From NCBI GenBank assembly GCA_900758495.1, contig CAAERO010000040.1:4991-68990 (forward strand): a stretch of 64,000 nucleotides of DNA, given 5' to 3'. Origin of the DNA: Bacilli bacterium. Its GTDB lineage: Bacteria; Bacillota_I; Bacilli_A; RF39; UBA660. The position numbers were made by a program, and so were the translations under genes. Below the pieces are notes generated by a model. That model was not told the DNA's origin, did no database searches, and saw nothing but the letters and a program-made list of their open reading frames with translations. The first letter of the stretch is position 1. Each line of letters starts with the position of its first letter. Positions 19,415-28,226 of the stretch are shown piece after piece.

Positions 19415-19852
19415 TTATTTGAGTTTTTTTATTAATACTGACGTATCTTTCTTAACAGTAATGTCATTAATTACTTCTTTAAACATTGGATCCATATAAA
19501 CTGAAGAATTATAAGTAATACTATAGTTATAATCAAATTCTTCTAATGGTTCTGATGAACACATTACAATCGGCAAATCAGTAAGTCCAAAACGTTCTCT
19601 CACTTCTTTTACTATATATTTACCAAAAGGTTTAGTTTCCCAGTCATCATCATATATAGGTAGATAATTATCACATATTAACATATCAAATGGTTCTAAA
19701 TCATTATCTTGAACATTATGTTGCAAAATACTTATTAAACCACTATTTCTTGATTTAGCCCAAGTTATCTCTGATTCAACATCTACTTTTTCAAGTATTT
19801 TCTTAATATTATCAAATTTAAATTCATTGTCATCAATTACTAAAATTTTCAT
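19415..19852 (-). CDS. Stand-alone response-regulator receiver domain
   Basis: The 145-residue protein has an acidic pair in LVIDDNEF (D7, D8), a likely phosphoacceptor aspartate D61 in MLICDNYLP, and the switch-like PIVMCSSEP. There is no output domain. An insert rich in Asp (YDDDWETKPF) follows the phosphoacceptor. No histidine kinase lies nearby. It is the first gene of a two-gene unit with the Nudix-ATP-grasp protein, so it probably regulates that enzyme directly or is modified by it. The receiver fold is clear; the partner is inference. Confidence 0.8.
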   Translation of the reverse strand: MKILVIDDNEFKFDNIKKILEKVDVESEITWAKSRNSGLISILQHNVQDNDLEPFDMLICDNYLPIYDDDWETKPFGKYIVKEVRERFGLTDLPIVMCSSEPLEEFDYNYSITYNSSVYMDPMFKEVINDITVKKDTSVLIKKLK

Positions 19853-19878
19853 ATTAATCCTCTTTTCTATATATCAAT

Positions 19879-20013
19879 TTATTTAAACTTTAACGACTCT
19901 TTAAACGTATTAAAAGAAGAAACACAAGTTTTGTTATAAGCTTCATATTTACTCATTTTAAAGTCAATGCCATACAACTTTCCATTATAAAGCATTGAGT
20001 AATAGAAATGTGT
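19879..20013 (-). pseudogene. In-frame 3' remnant of the membrane protein gene that follows
   Basis: Directly after the TAA at 20014-20016 the same reading frame continues for 44 sense codons and ends in TAA at 19879. The text reads as normal protein (YYSMLYNGKLYGIDF, KMSKYEAYNKTC, FNTFKESLKFK). The simplest reading is that the gene once ran to 19879 and a nonsense mutation cut off its last 45 codons. Confidence 0.7.
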
Positions 20014-20793
20014 TTAATTATGATTACTAGTTAAGGTTTTATAAAACCATACATTTCCATTAATATTTTGTTGACTCATAGTATTGTCATGTCTTTCGTA
20101 AGAAGATATTTTTAATAAATATTTTCTAGGATCATAGTTATACTGTGTTACCTGTGTTGAAGTTACCTTAAGAGAACAAATATCATGTGAATTATGGGTA
20201 CCATAAAATTTAGCTTCTTCATCTAATGGCTGTTGAATACTCAAATTGCTAGGAACAATATAGTTTAGTTCACCAAGACTATCTTTTTTATTAACTTTAT
20301 TAACAATTATGCTAAATTCATTTTGAATGACATCTATTAATAAAATAATATAAAATATAATACCAAGAATTAAAGCTATATTACTAGGTATTAAAGTACC
20401 ACCTTTTCTTTTACAGATATTTATTAATTCTTCTCTTGACTTATCTTTATTTTGTTCTTTAACCTTATTTACTTGTTTTTCCACATATTCTAAATAAAAG
20501 TCTTTAAATTGATATGAGAAGTAAAGATTAATAATTAATTTTCCTATTATAATTAGTAATTTACCAAATAATAGCTTAACAAATAATAGCTTAATAAGTA
20601 TATCAAGTAGAAGCCATTTTAGTAATATAGGCCATACTTTTCTATATATTACATAATAAATACCAAATAGAAATGTATTAAATGAAAAACCTCTATTTCT
20701 TATAGCAGCAACATTATCACCAATATAAGCATTTATTAAATCATCATCATTTTTGTTTTCCGTATTAGCACCACAGTTTGAAAAATTATTCAT
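20014..20793 (-). CDS. DUF2628-like membrane protein, probably truncated by a nonsense codon
   Basis: A 259-residue protein. It starts with a single CGAN from a lost zinc-ribbon-type beginning, then NAYIGDNVAAIRNRGFSFNTFLFGIYYVIYRK, typical of DUF2628-type proteins, with three hydrophobic segments up to about residue 100 and a fourth near 140-155. The rest is an extracytoplasmic domain. The stop appears premature because the frame stays open for another 44 codons. I cannot assign a function. It stands alone between the receiver gene and a long gap. Confidence 0.65.
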   Translation of the reverse strand: MNNFSNCGANTENKNDDDLINAYIGDNVAAIRNRGFSFNTFLFGIYYVIYRKVWPILLKWLLLDILIKLLFVKLLFGKLLIIIGKLIINLYFSYQFKDFYLEYVEKQVNKVKEQNKDKSREELINICKRKGGTLIPSNIALILGIIFYIILLIDVIQNEFSIIVNKVNKKDSLGELNYIVPSNLSIQQPLDEEAKFYGTHNSHDICSLKVTSTQVTQYNYDPRKYLLKISSYERHDNTMSQQNINGNVWFYKTLTSNHN

Positions 20794-21266
20794 AAATTCA
20801 CTCCTAGTTATAAGCCAAGTATAGCATAAAATAGTAGAAAACGTACTAAAGCTGTCTCATTTTATTAAAAAATTATGAATAATTAATAGATTTGTTATTC
20901 ACATTTTATAGTATTGCTAGATAATGATATTCTATTAGCATCTATATTTGAAATATAGTTATGGTCATACGTCCTTTTGTACATTTTATTGTTTTTTAAC
21001 CAATCCACAGTTTGTTGTCAGATAAGGTACAAACTTGCTCCTTTATAGCAAGTATTAACTTTAATCAATATCTATCCTTTCGATATTCTTAACGTTTCTT
21101 TTAACTATAGACAAAAAAAATCACTATCTCAATATAATATAATTGATTATATTAGATAGTAATTTTATTGTTACCTTATTTTTTTCGTCAGTATCAGTAC
21201 ATGAATTTGTCCTGTAATAATTATTTAATATATATTAAAAAATCAAATCAAAATAATTTTAACTTT
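20794..21266. other. 473-bp gap with a terminator and possible coding debris
   Basis: No intact gene is visible. The gap contains a strong hairpin near 21123-21160, a small perfect hairpin (ACTTGCT with AGCAAGT) near 21031-21051, and on the minus strand a 40-codon open stretch (20895-21017) with no start. It looks like a mixture of regulatory DNA and decayed coding sequence. Confidence 0.5.
21112..21160 (-). terminator. Rho-independent terminator after the 21267 gene
   Basis: Minus-strand stem with ACTATCT and AGATAGT at its base and AATATAAT/ATTATATT above, followed by GATTTTTTTTG. It lies about 105 bp after the stop of the membrane-anchored protein gene and should end its transcript. Confidence 0.8.
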
Positions 21267-21986
21267 TTAATCTACTACTAAACTAGTTATATAATTACTG
21301 ACTCCATTATTAGCATACTTTAAAGTAAATTTACGAGTATAACTATTTGGAACGATACTAGTATCAGTTGCACTATAGACTATTACACCAGTTATAGTAA
21401 ATACTTTATTTGTTTTATCATAATTAATATTATCTGCTTGAAAACTTGCTGCATAACCCATAGGTCCCCAAAGTGCATTGAAAGAAACTAAGTCATTTGA
21501 TAATGATGAATCATATTTATTAGCTAGAGCATAAACATCTGGAGTGGCATTTTTAGTATCATTATCAAAAGAATCTAAACTTCCATATAATTCTTTATAC
21601 TTAGCTTGATAATCACTAATATTAACATACTTTGCTTGTCCATCAAGAAAAGAGGTTCCAGTATTAGTTGCTATATAAATTGCATTAATTATTTCTAATC
21701 TATTATTAGAATTAGTAATAACATCAACGTTTTTTTGTTTAGTACCATACACTCTATATTTCATATAATTTGCTAAGTATTCATCAAGTTTTTGATTAAC
21801 TTTACTCATGTCATTTGGAACTTTTACTTCTTCTTCCTTCTTAGAATCATTTTTTAACTCAATATCATTTTCTTTGTTTTTTTGGCTATTATTAAAATGT
21901 AAATATATACCTATTCCCCCAAATAACACCCCTATTATAAGAAAAATAACTGCTACTACCATTATATTATTATTACTTTTTTTCAT
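21267..21986 (-). CDS. Membrane-anchored extracytoplasmic protein, unknown (paralogue of the 15.98 kb gene)
   Basis: A 239-residue protein with a membrane helix at about 8-28, a charged linker rich in Lys, Asp and Glu, and an extracellular domain matching its paralogue at 15977-16690 almost end to end (NNRLEIINAIY versus DNRLEIIDDYF, AKYKELYGSLDSF, ALANKYDSSLSNDLV, SNYITSLVVD). It has its own terminator and is transcribed away from the sortase operon. The function is unknown; the duplication suggests a surface component with two versions. Confidence 0.7.
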   Translation of the reverse strand: MKKSNNNIMVVAVIFLIIGVLFGGIGIYLHFNNSQKNKENDIELKNDSKKEEEVKVPNDMSKVNQKLDEYLANYMKYRVYGTKQKNVDVITNSNNRLEIINAIYIATNTGTSFLDGQAKYVNISDYQAKYKELYGSLDSFDNDTKNATPDVYALANKYDSSLSNDLVSFNALWGPMGYAASFQADNINYDKTNKVFTITGVIVYSATDTSIVPNSYTRKFTLKYANNGVSNYITSLVVD

Positions 21987-22175
21987 TTAATTTTCTTCCT
22001 CCATATCATAACTGCAGTTTAAACTATTAATAATTCCACTACCTATTTCAGCTTAATTATAACATAAAATAGCAAAAGCTTCATTAAAAAGCTTCTACTT
22101 TACTTAAAATTAGTTACTATTGCTTGATTTTATTGATTTTATGATATAAACTAAATTTAGTTGGGAGGGATATAT

Positions 22176-22718
22176 ATGAAAAATATGAAAAAAGTTCTTT
22201 ACGTTTTAGCTTTAACAGCATTTTTCTTAGTTGGAACTAATGTTAGTGCTATGACAAAACAAGACTTAAAGTCAAAACTAACAAATACTTATACAATTGG
22301 AGGAAAAGAAATTAGCGCTCCTGCTAATATGGTTACAGAATTAGAAAGATATTTAAACAAATATGATTTATCTAGTACTGATTGTGACTACATTGCAAGT
22401 AAATTTGATGAAGCTTTAGCTATCGTTCAAGAAGCTGGAGTTACTAATTATACTGCTTTAAGTGATAGTGCTAAATCTAAATTAACTTCTATTGTAAGTG
22501 ATATTTCTAAGAACACATCTGTTAAAGTAACTTTAACTAAAGGTGGAAAATTAACTGTTTACGAATCAGATGGTAAAACTGTATTTACAGTTATCTCTGA
22601 TAAAGATAATGGAATTCAAAATACTAATAATAATAACTTAGTTATAGTAATCGCTAGTGCAATTTCTTTACTTGGTGTAGTAGTTATTGCAAAAAAAATG
22701 GCAGGAACAAATGCTTAA
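22176..22718 (+). CDS. Secreted protein with C-terminal membrane anchor, partner of a sortase
   Basis: About 180 residues, starting at MKNMKK behind a GGGAGG site. It has a signal peptide ending around SA-MTKQ, a roughly 110-residue extracellular domain (IGGKEISAPANMVTELERYL and so on), a beta-hairpin stretch TKGGKLTVYESDGKT, and a C-terminal helix followed by a short Lys-containing tail. This is the layout of a sortase substrate, but no LPXTG-like motif precedes the helix; only GIQNTNNNN does. It overlaps the sortase gene by 8 bp. I infer that it is the substrate or an accessory of that sortase. Confidence 0.7.
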   Translation: MKNMKKVLYVLALTAFFLVGTNVSAMTKQDLKSKLTNTYTIGGKEISAPANMVTELERYLNKYDLSSTDCDYIASKFDEALAIVQEAGVTNYTALSDSAKSKLTSIVSDISKNTSVKVTLTKGGKLTVYESDGKTVFTVISDKDNGIQNTNNNNLVIVIASAISLLGVVVIAKKMAGTNA

Positions 22719-23343
22719 AAGAATTCACAAATTAGGAAAAGGAATTGCCAAGGAATTAACAATTTCTTTTTTTATTTCGTCTTTACTAATTGTAAGTTGT
22801 TTCTTCTGTTTTGGAAAGAAAATTGATACTTATATTTCTTTAATAGACATGATTACAATCGGAAAGACACAAAGTAAAGCTCAAAACTTAAGGTTTGATT
22901 CGGTTAAAAAAAGACTAGCGGTTTATCCGAATTGGGGAACTGTATGGGCAACTATTGAAATTCCAAAGATTGGTATTAGTATTCCTGTCTATCATGGAGA
23001 CACTCTTGATATTCTAAAATATGGAGCTGGACATTACTCAGGTAGTTATTTTCCTGGTGAAGGTGGTTCTATTATTATACCAGCTCATAATAGTAGGCAA
23101 CATTTTATGAATATTTATCAGTTAACAGATGGCGATATTATAACTATCAAGGCAAGTTATGGTACTTTTACCTATAAAGTAAGAGAAGGAAAAGTAATTA
23201 GTGATAAAGATATGGATAGCTTACCTATTCAAGCTAATAAGGAAGAATTAATGCTATATACTTGTTGGCCAGTAGATACGATTGGTTTCAAGAGCAAAAG
23301 ATATGTAATTTATGCAGAGTTAGAAGGTGCTACTTATGAATAA
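22711..23343 (+). CDS. Sortase, class D-like
   Basis: About 210 residues from the ATG at 22711, which overlaps the upstream stop (ATGCTTAA). There is an N-terminal signal-anchor helix and then the sortase barrel: WATIEIPKIGISIPVYHG, the histidine in IPAHNSRQHF, the catalytic cysteine in LMLYTCWPV, and the arginine in KSKRYVIYAEL. It is a membrane transpeptidase that anchors or polymerises surface proteins. The TCWPV sequence and the lack of class B inserts favour class D. It lies in the middle of a three-gene operon. Confidence 0.93.
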   Translation: MLKRIHKLGKGIAKELTISFFISSLLIVSCFFCFGKKIDTYISLIDMITIGKTQSKAQNLRFDSVKKRLAVYPNWGTVWATIEIPKIGISIPVYHGDTLDILKYGAGHYSGSYFPGEGGSIIIPAHNSRQHFMNIYQLTDGDIITIKASYGTFTYKVREGKVISDKDMDSLPIQANKEELMLYTCWPVDTIGFKSKRYVIYAELEGATYE

Positions 23344-24151
23344 AAAGTTGAAAATGTTATCATTTTATTTTTATCTATTATTACTAACTATTATTGTATT
23401 AGGAATAACTTTAGTTTTCACTATAAAACTAACTATTCTAAGACCAAATTACATTATAAATAATCTAAACAAGATAAACTATTATGATAAAGTTTATAAT
23501 TCTATCAATGAGGAAATGCAAAATTATCTTATTCAGTCTGGACTTACTAACGATGTTTTAACTGATATCTATACAAAAGAAGATATTAGAAGTAGTTTAA
23601 ATAATGCTATCTATGCTTTCTACGATAATAAAGAAGTTAGTGTTGATACTAGTAGTATTAAAACTAATTTAGAAAATAACATCAATAATTATTTAATAAA
23701 ACATAATATCATAGTTACTGAAAAAGAGGGATTAGATTCATTTGTTAATCAAATGTTAGAAATATATACAAATGAAATAATTATCAGTACTAAAATTAAT
23801 AATTTCAGTACTTATTTAGTAAAAATTGTAAAGTTAGTTGATATTTCAATCATAGTTTTAGGTATCACTACTCTACTTTTATTAGCTCTTGGTTACTTCT
23901 TTTATAGAAAAAATGTAGCTACTGTTCCACTAGCTAGTGCTGGGGAGTTATTAGTTTTAGGTAATTATTTATTATTCAATAAGATTGATGTTAAGAATAT
24001 TCTTTTTTGGAGTGATAATGTTTCGTCGGTAATTAAAACAGTTATTATGGATATGTCTAGTAAGATTTATTTCCTAGGATTTACATTTATCATTGCTGGT
24101 ATTATTGTTAGAATTATTTATCATATAACAAGAAAAAACAGAGTTAGATAA
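23336..24151 (+). CDS. Membrane protein of the sortase operon, unknown
   Basis: About 271 residues from the ATG at 23336, which overlaps the sortase stop (ATGAATAA). There is one membrane helix at the N terminus, a roughly 130-residue extracytoplasmic region rich in Asn and Ile, then three more helices and a basic tail. I do not recognise a named domain. The tight coupling on both sides suggests the three proteins act together at the membrane, possibly as a dedicated secretion and anchoring unit. Confidence 0.65.
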   Translation: MNKKLKMLSFYFYLLLLTIIVLGITLVFTIKLTILRPNYIINNLNKINYYDKVYNSINEEMQNYLIQSGLTNDVLTDIYTKEDIRSSLNNAIYAFYDNKEVSVDTSSIKTNLENNINNYLIKHNIIVTEKEGLDSFVNQMLEIYTNEIIISTKINNFSTYLVKIVKLVDISIIVLGITTLLLLALGYFFYRKNVATVPLASAGELLVLGNYLLFNKIDVKNILFWSDNVSSVIKTVIMDMSSKIYFLGFTFIIAGIIVRIIYHITRKNRVR

Positions 24152-24179
24152 CTTCTAGCTCTACTTTTTTTATTATAAT

Positions 24180-24263
24180 TTATGGTTTTAAACAAGTAAT
24201 TGGTAACACACTTTCCTTTTTACCTGTAGCAGTTAAAACCATTAAAAATGAAGGATTATTCAT
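24180..24263 (-). CDS. Possible 27-residue ORF coupled to the Fic gene
   Basis: An ATG overlapping the Fic stop (ATGAATAA) opens a 27-codon frame, [14 protein letters not shown] followed by [13 protein letters not shown]. The same overlap pattern is used by real genes in the sortase operon. The DNA inside also forms an inverted repeat (ATGGTTTTAA with TTAAAACCAT, 24182-24241), so it may simply be a non-coding structure or the tail of a lost gene. Not recognised. Confidence 0.3.
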   Translation of the reverse strand: MNNPSFLMVLTATGKKESVLPITCLKP

Positions 24264-24870
24264 CATAAATCTCTTCAACTAAATAAGTATCATACCCTTC
24301 ATATTGATAACTTGCATCTATTCCTTTCATAAGTACTTGTCTATCATCTATCTTATCGGTTAAGGCTTTTTTCAATAATAATCTTAGTTCTAAATCTTTT
24401 ATTGGACTTCTTTCCATAGCAAGTAAATAATCTTCCTTATTTATTTTGCTCCAATCAATCACTTGATTTAATTCTTTTCTTAATATCATGTCTAACCATA
24501 TACGTGTACTTCTTCCATTTCCTTCTCTAAATGGATGTGCAATATTCATTTCAATATATTTTTTAACTATATTTTCAAAAGTATCTTGAGGCATTTCATC
24601 TATTTTCTTCAAAATTTCATCTAGATACATGGCAGAAGCAAATCTAAAGTTTCCTTTAGCAATATTTTCTTCCCTTATTTTACCAGCAAAATAATAAATA
24701 TCATTAAACAAAAACTTATGAATGAGTGATAGTCCCTTAAATGTTCCTACTTCAAATTCATCTATTTTTTTTGAATCAAATAATTCTACTGCCCTTAGTT
24801 TTGTTAGTCTTTCTTCTTCACGAGCAAGTTCAACTGAACTAGTTATTCCTAATTTATTCTTTAACATCAT
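24256..24870 (-). CDS. Fic domain protein, class III (self-inhibited AMPylator type)
   Basis: The 204-residue protein has the Fic core HPFREGNGR at residues 112-120 and the preceding YYFAGKIRE loop. Near the C terminus, residues 187-192 read S-Y-Q-Y-E-G, which fits the class III inhibitory helix motif [S/T]xxxE[G/N] (established for the Neisseria protein). Fic enzymes transfer AMP or related groups onto proteins using His112. The intact inhibitory glutamate suggests a regulated enzyme. No separate antitoxin of the known type is visible next to it. Confidence 0.9.
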   Translation of the reverse strand: MMLKNKLGITSSVELAREEERLTKLRAVELFDSKKIDEFEVGTFKGLSLIHKFLFNDIYYFAGKIREENIAKGNFRFASAMYLDEILKKIDEMPQDTFENIVKKYIEMNIAHPFREGNGRSTRIWLDMILRKELNQVIDWSKINKEDYLLAMERSPIKDLELRLLLKKALTDKIDDRQVLMKGIDASYQYEGYDTYLVEEIYDE

Positions 24871-24969
24871 ATATCACTTCCTTAACTATATATATTATAT
24901 CAAAATAACTTTTTAAATTCCATTAATATAGATAATAAAATAATTTATAATCCAAAAATAGTAGTAGAA

Positions 24970-24999
24970 AAAGAAACCTCATCGTTTAATGAAGTTTTT
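24970..24999 (-). terminator. Terminator after ppdK
   Basis: On the minus strand AAACTTCAT and ATGAGGTTT form a 9-bp stem (one G-T pair), followed by CTTTTTC. It lies about 90 bp after the ppdK stop. Confidence 0.7.
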
Positions 25000-25090
25000 C
25001 TACATTTTCAACCAAAATTATTTATTAGTTGCACCACATGAAAGCGAAAAACATTTTCACACTCTTAAGTACAACTCAAATATACTATAT

Positions 25091-27721
25091 TTATATTATA
25101 CCATTTTCTTTAATTGCGGCTTGAGCAGCAGCTAATCTTGCAGTTGGAACACGATATGGACTACAAGAAACATAAGTTAAACCAGTTCTATGACAAAAAT
25201 CAATACTAGCTGGGTCTCCACCATGTTCACCACAAATACCAAGGTCAATATCAGGTCTTACACTTTTACCAAGTTTTACTGCCATATCTACTAATTTACC
25301 AACACCTTCTTGGTCTATTGTAGCAAAAGGATCTTGTTCAAATATCTTTTTAGTATAATAATCTTTTAAGAATTTAGAAGCATCATCTCTTGAAAAGCCA
25401 TAAGTAAGTTGGGTTAAATCATTAGTACCAAAGGAGAAGAAACTAGCTTCTTCGGCAATCTTATCAGCAATAACACAAGCTCTTGGAATTTCAATCATTG
25501 TACCAACCTTATAATTAAGTTTCTTACCACTTTCTTTAATGATTTCATCAGCTGTCTCACAAACTATCTTCTTAATATAAGAAAGTTCATTTGTTGTTCC
25601 AACAAGCGGAATCATAATTTCTGGGGTAACTTCTATACCCTCATTCATAACTTCTAATGCTGCTAGAATTACTGCTTTTGTTTGCATAACAGCAATTTCT
25701 GGATAAGTAATAGCAAGACGACAACCTCTATGACCCATCATAGGATTAAACTCTTTTAAAGACTCTACTCTATTCTTTAAATCAGTAAAACTCATATCTA
25801 AAGTAGGAGCTAACTCTCTTATCTCTTCATCAGTATGTGGTAAAAATTCATGAAGTGGTGGATCTAAGTATCTAATTACTACTTCATAGCCTTTCATTGT
25901 TCTAAACAAACCTTTAAAGTCTTCTTTTTGATAAGGTAAAATCTTAGTTAAGGCTTCTTCTCTTTTTTCTTTAGTATCAGCTGTAATCATTCTTCTAAAA
26001 TTAAAGATTCTATCTTTATCAAAGAACATGTGTTCTGTTCTACATAGTCCTATTCCTTCAGCACCAAAGTTTCTTGCTACTTTAGCATCTCTTGGATTAT
26101 CAGCATTTGCTCTTACTCTTAGTTTTCTAACACTATCAGCCCAACTCATAAATGTTTCAAAATCACCACTTATAGTAGGTTCAACTGTTAAAATCTTTTC
26201 TCCATAAACATTACCAGTACTACCATCAAGTGATAAATAATCTCCTTCATGATACACTTTTCCAGTAGCAGTAGTTACTGTTTTATTTACTTCATCTACT
26301 ATTAAACTACCACAACCAGAAACACAACAAGTTCCCATTCCACGAGCAACGACAGCTGCATGAGAAGTCATTCCTCCTCTTATTGTTAAAATTCCATGTG
26401 CTAGATTCATACCTTCTATATCTTCAGGTGATGTTTCACTTCTTACTAAGAGTAAATCTTTTTCTCCCCTCTCATGAGAAGCCATAACATCTTCTGCTGT
26501 AAAATAAATCTTACCTGTTGCTGCTCCAGGTGATGCTGCTAATCCTTTAGCAATAACTTCTGCTTTACTCAAAGCATCAGAATCAAAGGTCTTATGTAAT
26601 AATTGATCAAGACTAGAAGCATCTACTTTCATTAAGGCTTCTTCTTTACTAATCATTCCTTCTTCTACCATATCAACAGCTATTTTTAAAGCAGCAGTAG
26701 CAGTTCTTTTACCATTTCTTGTTTGTAACATATAAAGTTTACCATCTTCAATAGTAAATTCCATATCTTGCATGTCTTTGTAATGATTTTCTAGGATAGA
26801 ACAAATTCTTTCAAATTCATTATAACACTCTGGCATTACTTCTTTTAAAGTAGCGATTGGTTGTGGAGTTCTAATTCCTGCTACTACATCTTCTCCTTGA
26901 GCATTCATTAGATATTCACCAAATAAAGCTTTCTCTCCTGTCGCTGGATTTCTTGTAAAAGCAACTCCTGTACCAGAAGTATCTCCTTTATTTCCATAAA
27001 CCATTTGTTGAACATTAACAGCTGTTCCCCAATTAGATGGTATATGGTTAAGACGGCGATAAGTTTTTGCTCTATCTGTATTCCAACTTCTAAACACCGC
27101 TTTAATAGCTTCTAATAATTGAACTCTAGCATCTTGGGGAAAATCTACTCCTGCATATTTTTTATATTCTATTTTATATCTTTCAATTACTTCCAATAAA
27201 TCATCTGCTGTTAAGTCCGTATCATTAATAACATTTTTCTCTTCTTTAATCTTATCAAATAATTTTTCAAAAGAACTTTTAGGAAAGTTCATTACTACAT
27301 CAGCAAACATTTGAATAAAACGGCGATAACTATCATAAACAAATCTTTTATTATTAGTTATTTTACTAAATCCTAAAGCAACACTATCAGTCATTCCAAG
27401 ATTTAAGACTGTATCCATCATTCCTGGCATTGATACTCTAGCACCACTTCTTACTGATACTAATAAAGGATTAGTTTCATCTCCAAACTTTTTACCTGTT
27501 ATTTCTTCTAGATGAGCTAATTCTTTAAATATTTCCTCTTCTATTTCTTTATTTATTGTTTCATTTTCTTCATAATACTTAGTACACGCATCAGTAGATA
27601 CGGTAAATCCTTGGGGAACTGGTAGACCTAAACTAGTCATTTCGGCAAGATTAGCTCCTTTTCCTCCTAAGGTGTTACGCATATCTTTATTACCTTCACT
27701 AAAAGCATAAACATATTTCAT
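25091..27721 (-). CDS. ppdK: Pyruvate, phosphate dikinase
   Basis: The 876-residue enzyme interconverts pyruvate, ATP and phosphate with PEP, AMP and pyrophosphate. All three domains are complete: the N-terminal ATP-grasp part starting EGNKDMRNTLGGKGANLAEM, the phosphohistidine domain with GGMTSHAAVVARGMGTCC, and the C-terminal PEP/pyruvate barrel with GLCRTEHMFF, FSFGTNDLTQLTYGFSRDD and the catalytic ICGEHGGDP. In anaerobic Bacillota it often works in pyrophosphate-linked glycolysis. It follows the EIIB-like gene by 59 bp and has a terminator. Confidence 0.98.
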   Translation of the reverse strand: MKYVYAFSEGNKDMRNTLGGKGANLAEMTSLGLPVPQGFTVSTDACTKYYEENETINKEIEEEIFKELAHLEEITGKKFGDETNPLLVSVRSGARVSMPGMMDTVLNLGMTDSVALGFSKITNNKRFVYDSYRRFIQMFADVVMNFPKSSFEKLFDKIKEEKNVINDTDLTADDLLEVIERYKIEYKKYAGVDFPQDARVQLLEAIKAVFRSWNTDRAKTYRRLNHIPSNWGTAVNVQQMVYGNKGDTSGTGVAFTRNPATGEKALFGEYLMNAQGEDVVAGIRTPQPIATLKEVMPECYNEFERICSILENHYKDMQDMEFTIEDGKLYMLQTRNGKRTATAALKIAVDMVEEGMISKEEALMKVDASSLDQLLHKTFDSDALSKAEVIAKGLAASPGAATGKIYFTAEDVMASHERGEKDLLLVRSETSPEDIEGMNLAHGILTIRGGMTSHAAVVARGMGTCCVSGCGSLIVDEVNKTVTTATGKVYHEGDYLSLDGSTGNVYGEKILTVEPTISGDFETFMSWADSVRKLRVRANADNPRDAKVARNFGAEGIGLCRTEHMFFDKDRIFNFRRMITADTKEKREEALTKILPYQKEDFKGLFRTMKGYEVVIRYLDPPLHEFLPHTDEEIRELAPTLDMSFTDLKNRVESLKEFNPMMGHRGCRLAITYPEIAVMQTKAVILAALEVMNEGIEVTPEIMIPLVGTTNELSYIKKIVCETADEIIKESGKKLNYKVGTMIEIPRACVIADKIAEEASFFSFGTNDLTQLTYGFSRDDASKFLKDYYTKKIFEQDPFATIDQEGVGKLVDMAVKLGKSVRPDIDLGICGEHGGDPASIDFCHRTGLTYVSCSPYRVPTARLAAAQAAIKENGII

Positions 27722-27780
27722 ATTCTCATATCCTTTCTAAATAGAGTATATCAAAAAGAAAAGAAAAAAAGTAGCATAAA

Positions 27781-28086
27781 CTACTTCATTTCATCGATAT
27801 ATTTTTTTAGTTGTTTAGAATCTTGTCCTAATATAATTTTTAACTGATTATTAATTTCCACTACTCCTTTAGCACCTAGCTTTTGAATAGCTTCTTTATC
27901 AGCTTTACTAACATCTTTCAATGTAACAATAAATCTAGACATTTTTATTTCTGATTGAATGATGTTATCTTTTCCTCCTAGATATTCTACTAATTTATTA
28001 AAGTCTAAGCCAGCATCTTTCTTATTAGCTTTAAGTACTGCAAGTAAGATAACTAGAAGTACTAATAAAATAATTATATATTCCAT
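27781..28086 (-). CDS. Membrane-tethered PTS EIIB-like domain without the phosphorylatable cysteine
   Basis: 101 residues: one N-terminal membrane helix (2-20), then a domain matching the glucose-type EIIB fold (NKLVEYLGGKDNI, then SRFIVTLKD, KLGAKGVVEINNQLKIILG). In working EIIB proteins a cysteine sits before the T-R-L-R stretch; here the aligned residue is Lys48 (EIKMSRF). It therefore cannot take a phosphoryl group in the usual way. It sits upstream of ppdK in the same direction. A sensing or binding role near PEP metabolism is possible but inferred. Confidence 0.75.
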   Translation of the reverse strand: MEYIIILLVLLVILLAVLKANKKDAGLDFNKLVEYLGGKDNIIQSEIKMSRFIVTLKDVSKADKEAIQKLGAKGVVEINNQLKIILGQDSKQLKKYIDEMK

Positions 28087-28209
28087 TTTTATCCTCCAAC
28101 AACACCTATTATACTTTATTTTTAATTGCTCTTCAAGTCTTTAAAATTTTATGTTCCTAATTTAGGATATGATTTTTTACAAAAACTATTTATTTTTTTA
28201 TTACTATTA

Positions 28210-28218
28210 TGATATAAT
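28210..28218 (+). promoter_or_regulatory. Extended -10 promoter for the tRNA-Leu gene
   Basis: TGATATAAT at 28210-28218 is a perfect -10 with an extended TGn, 9 bp before the tRNA 5' end. No good -35 is seen. Confidence 0.5.
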
Positions 28219-28226
28219 TTATTTAT

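Noticed and set aside
20895..21017. 40-codon minus-strand open stretch reading QQTVDWLKNNKMYKRTYDHN
   Set aside because: It has no start codon or ribosome binding site and no recognised similarity; kept only as possible debris of the gap.
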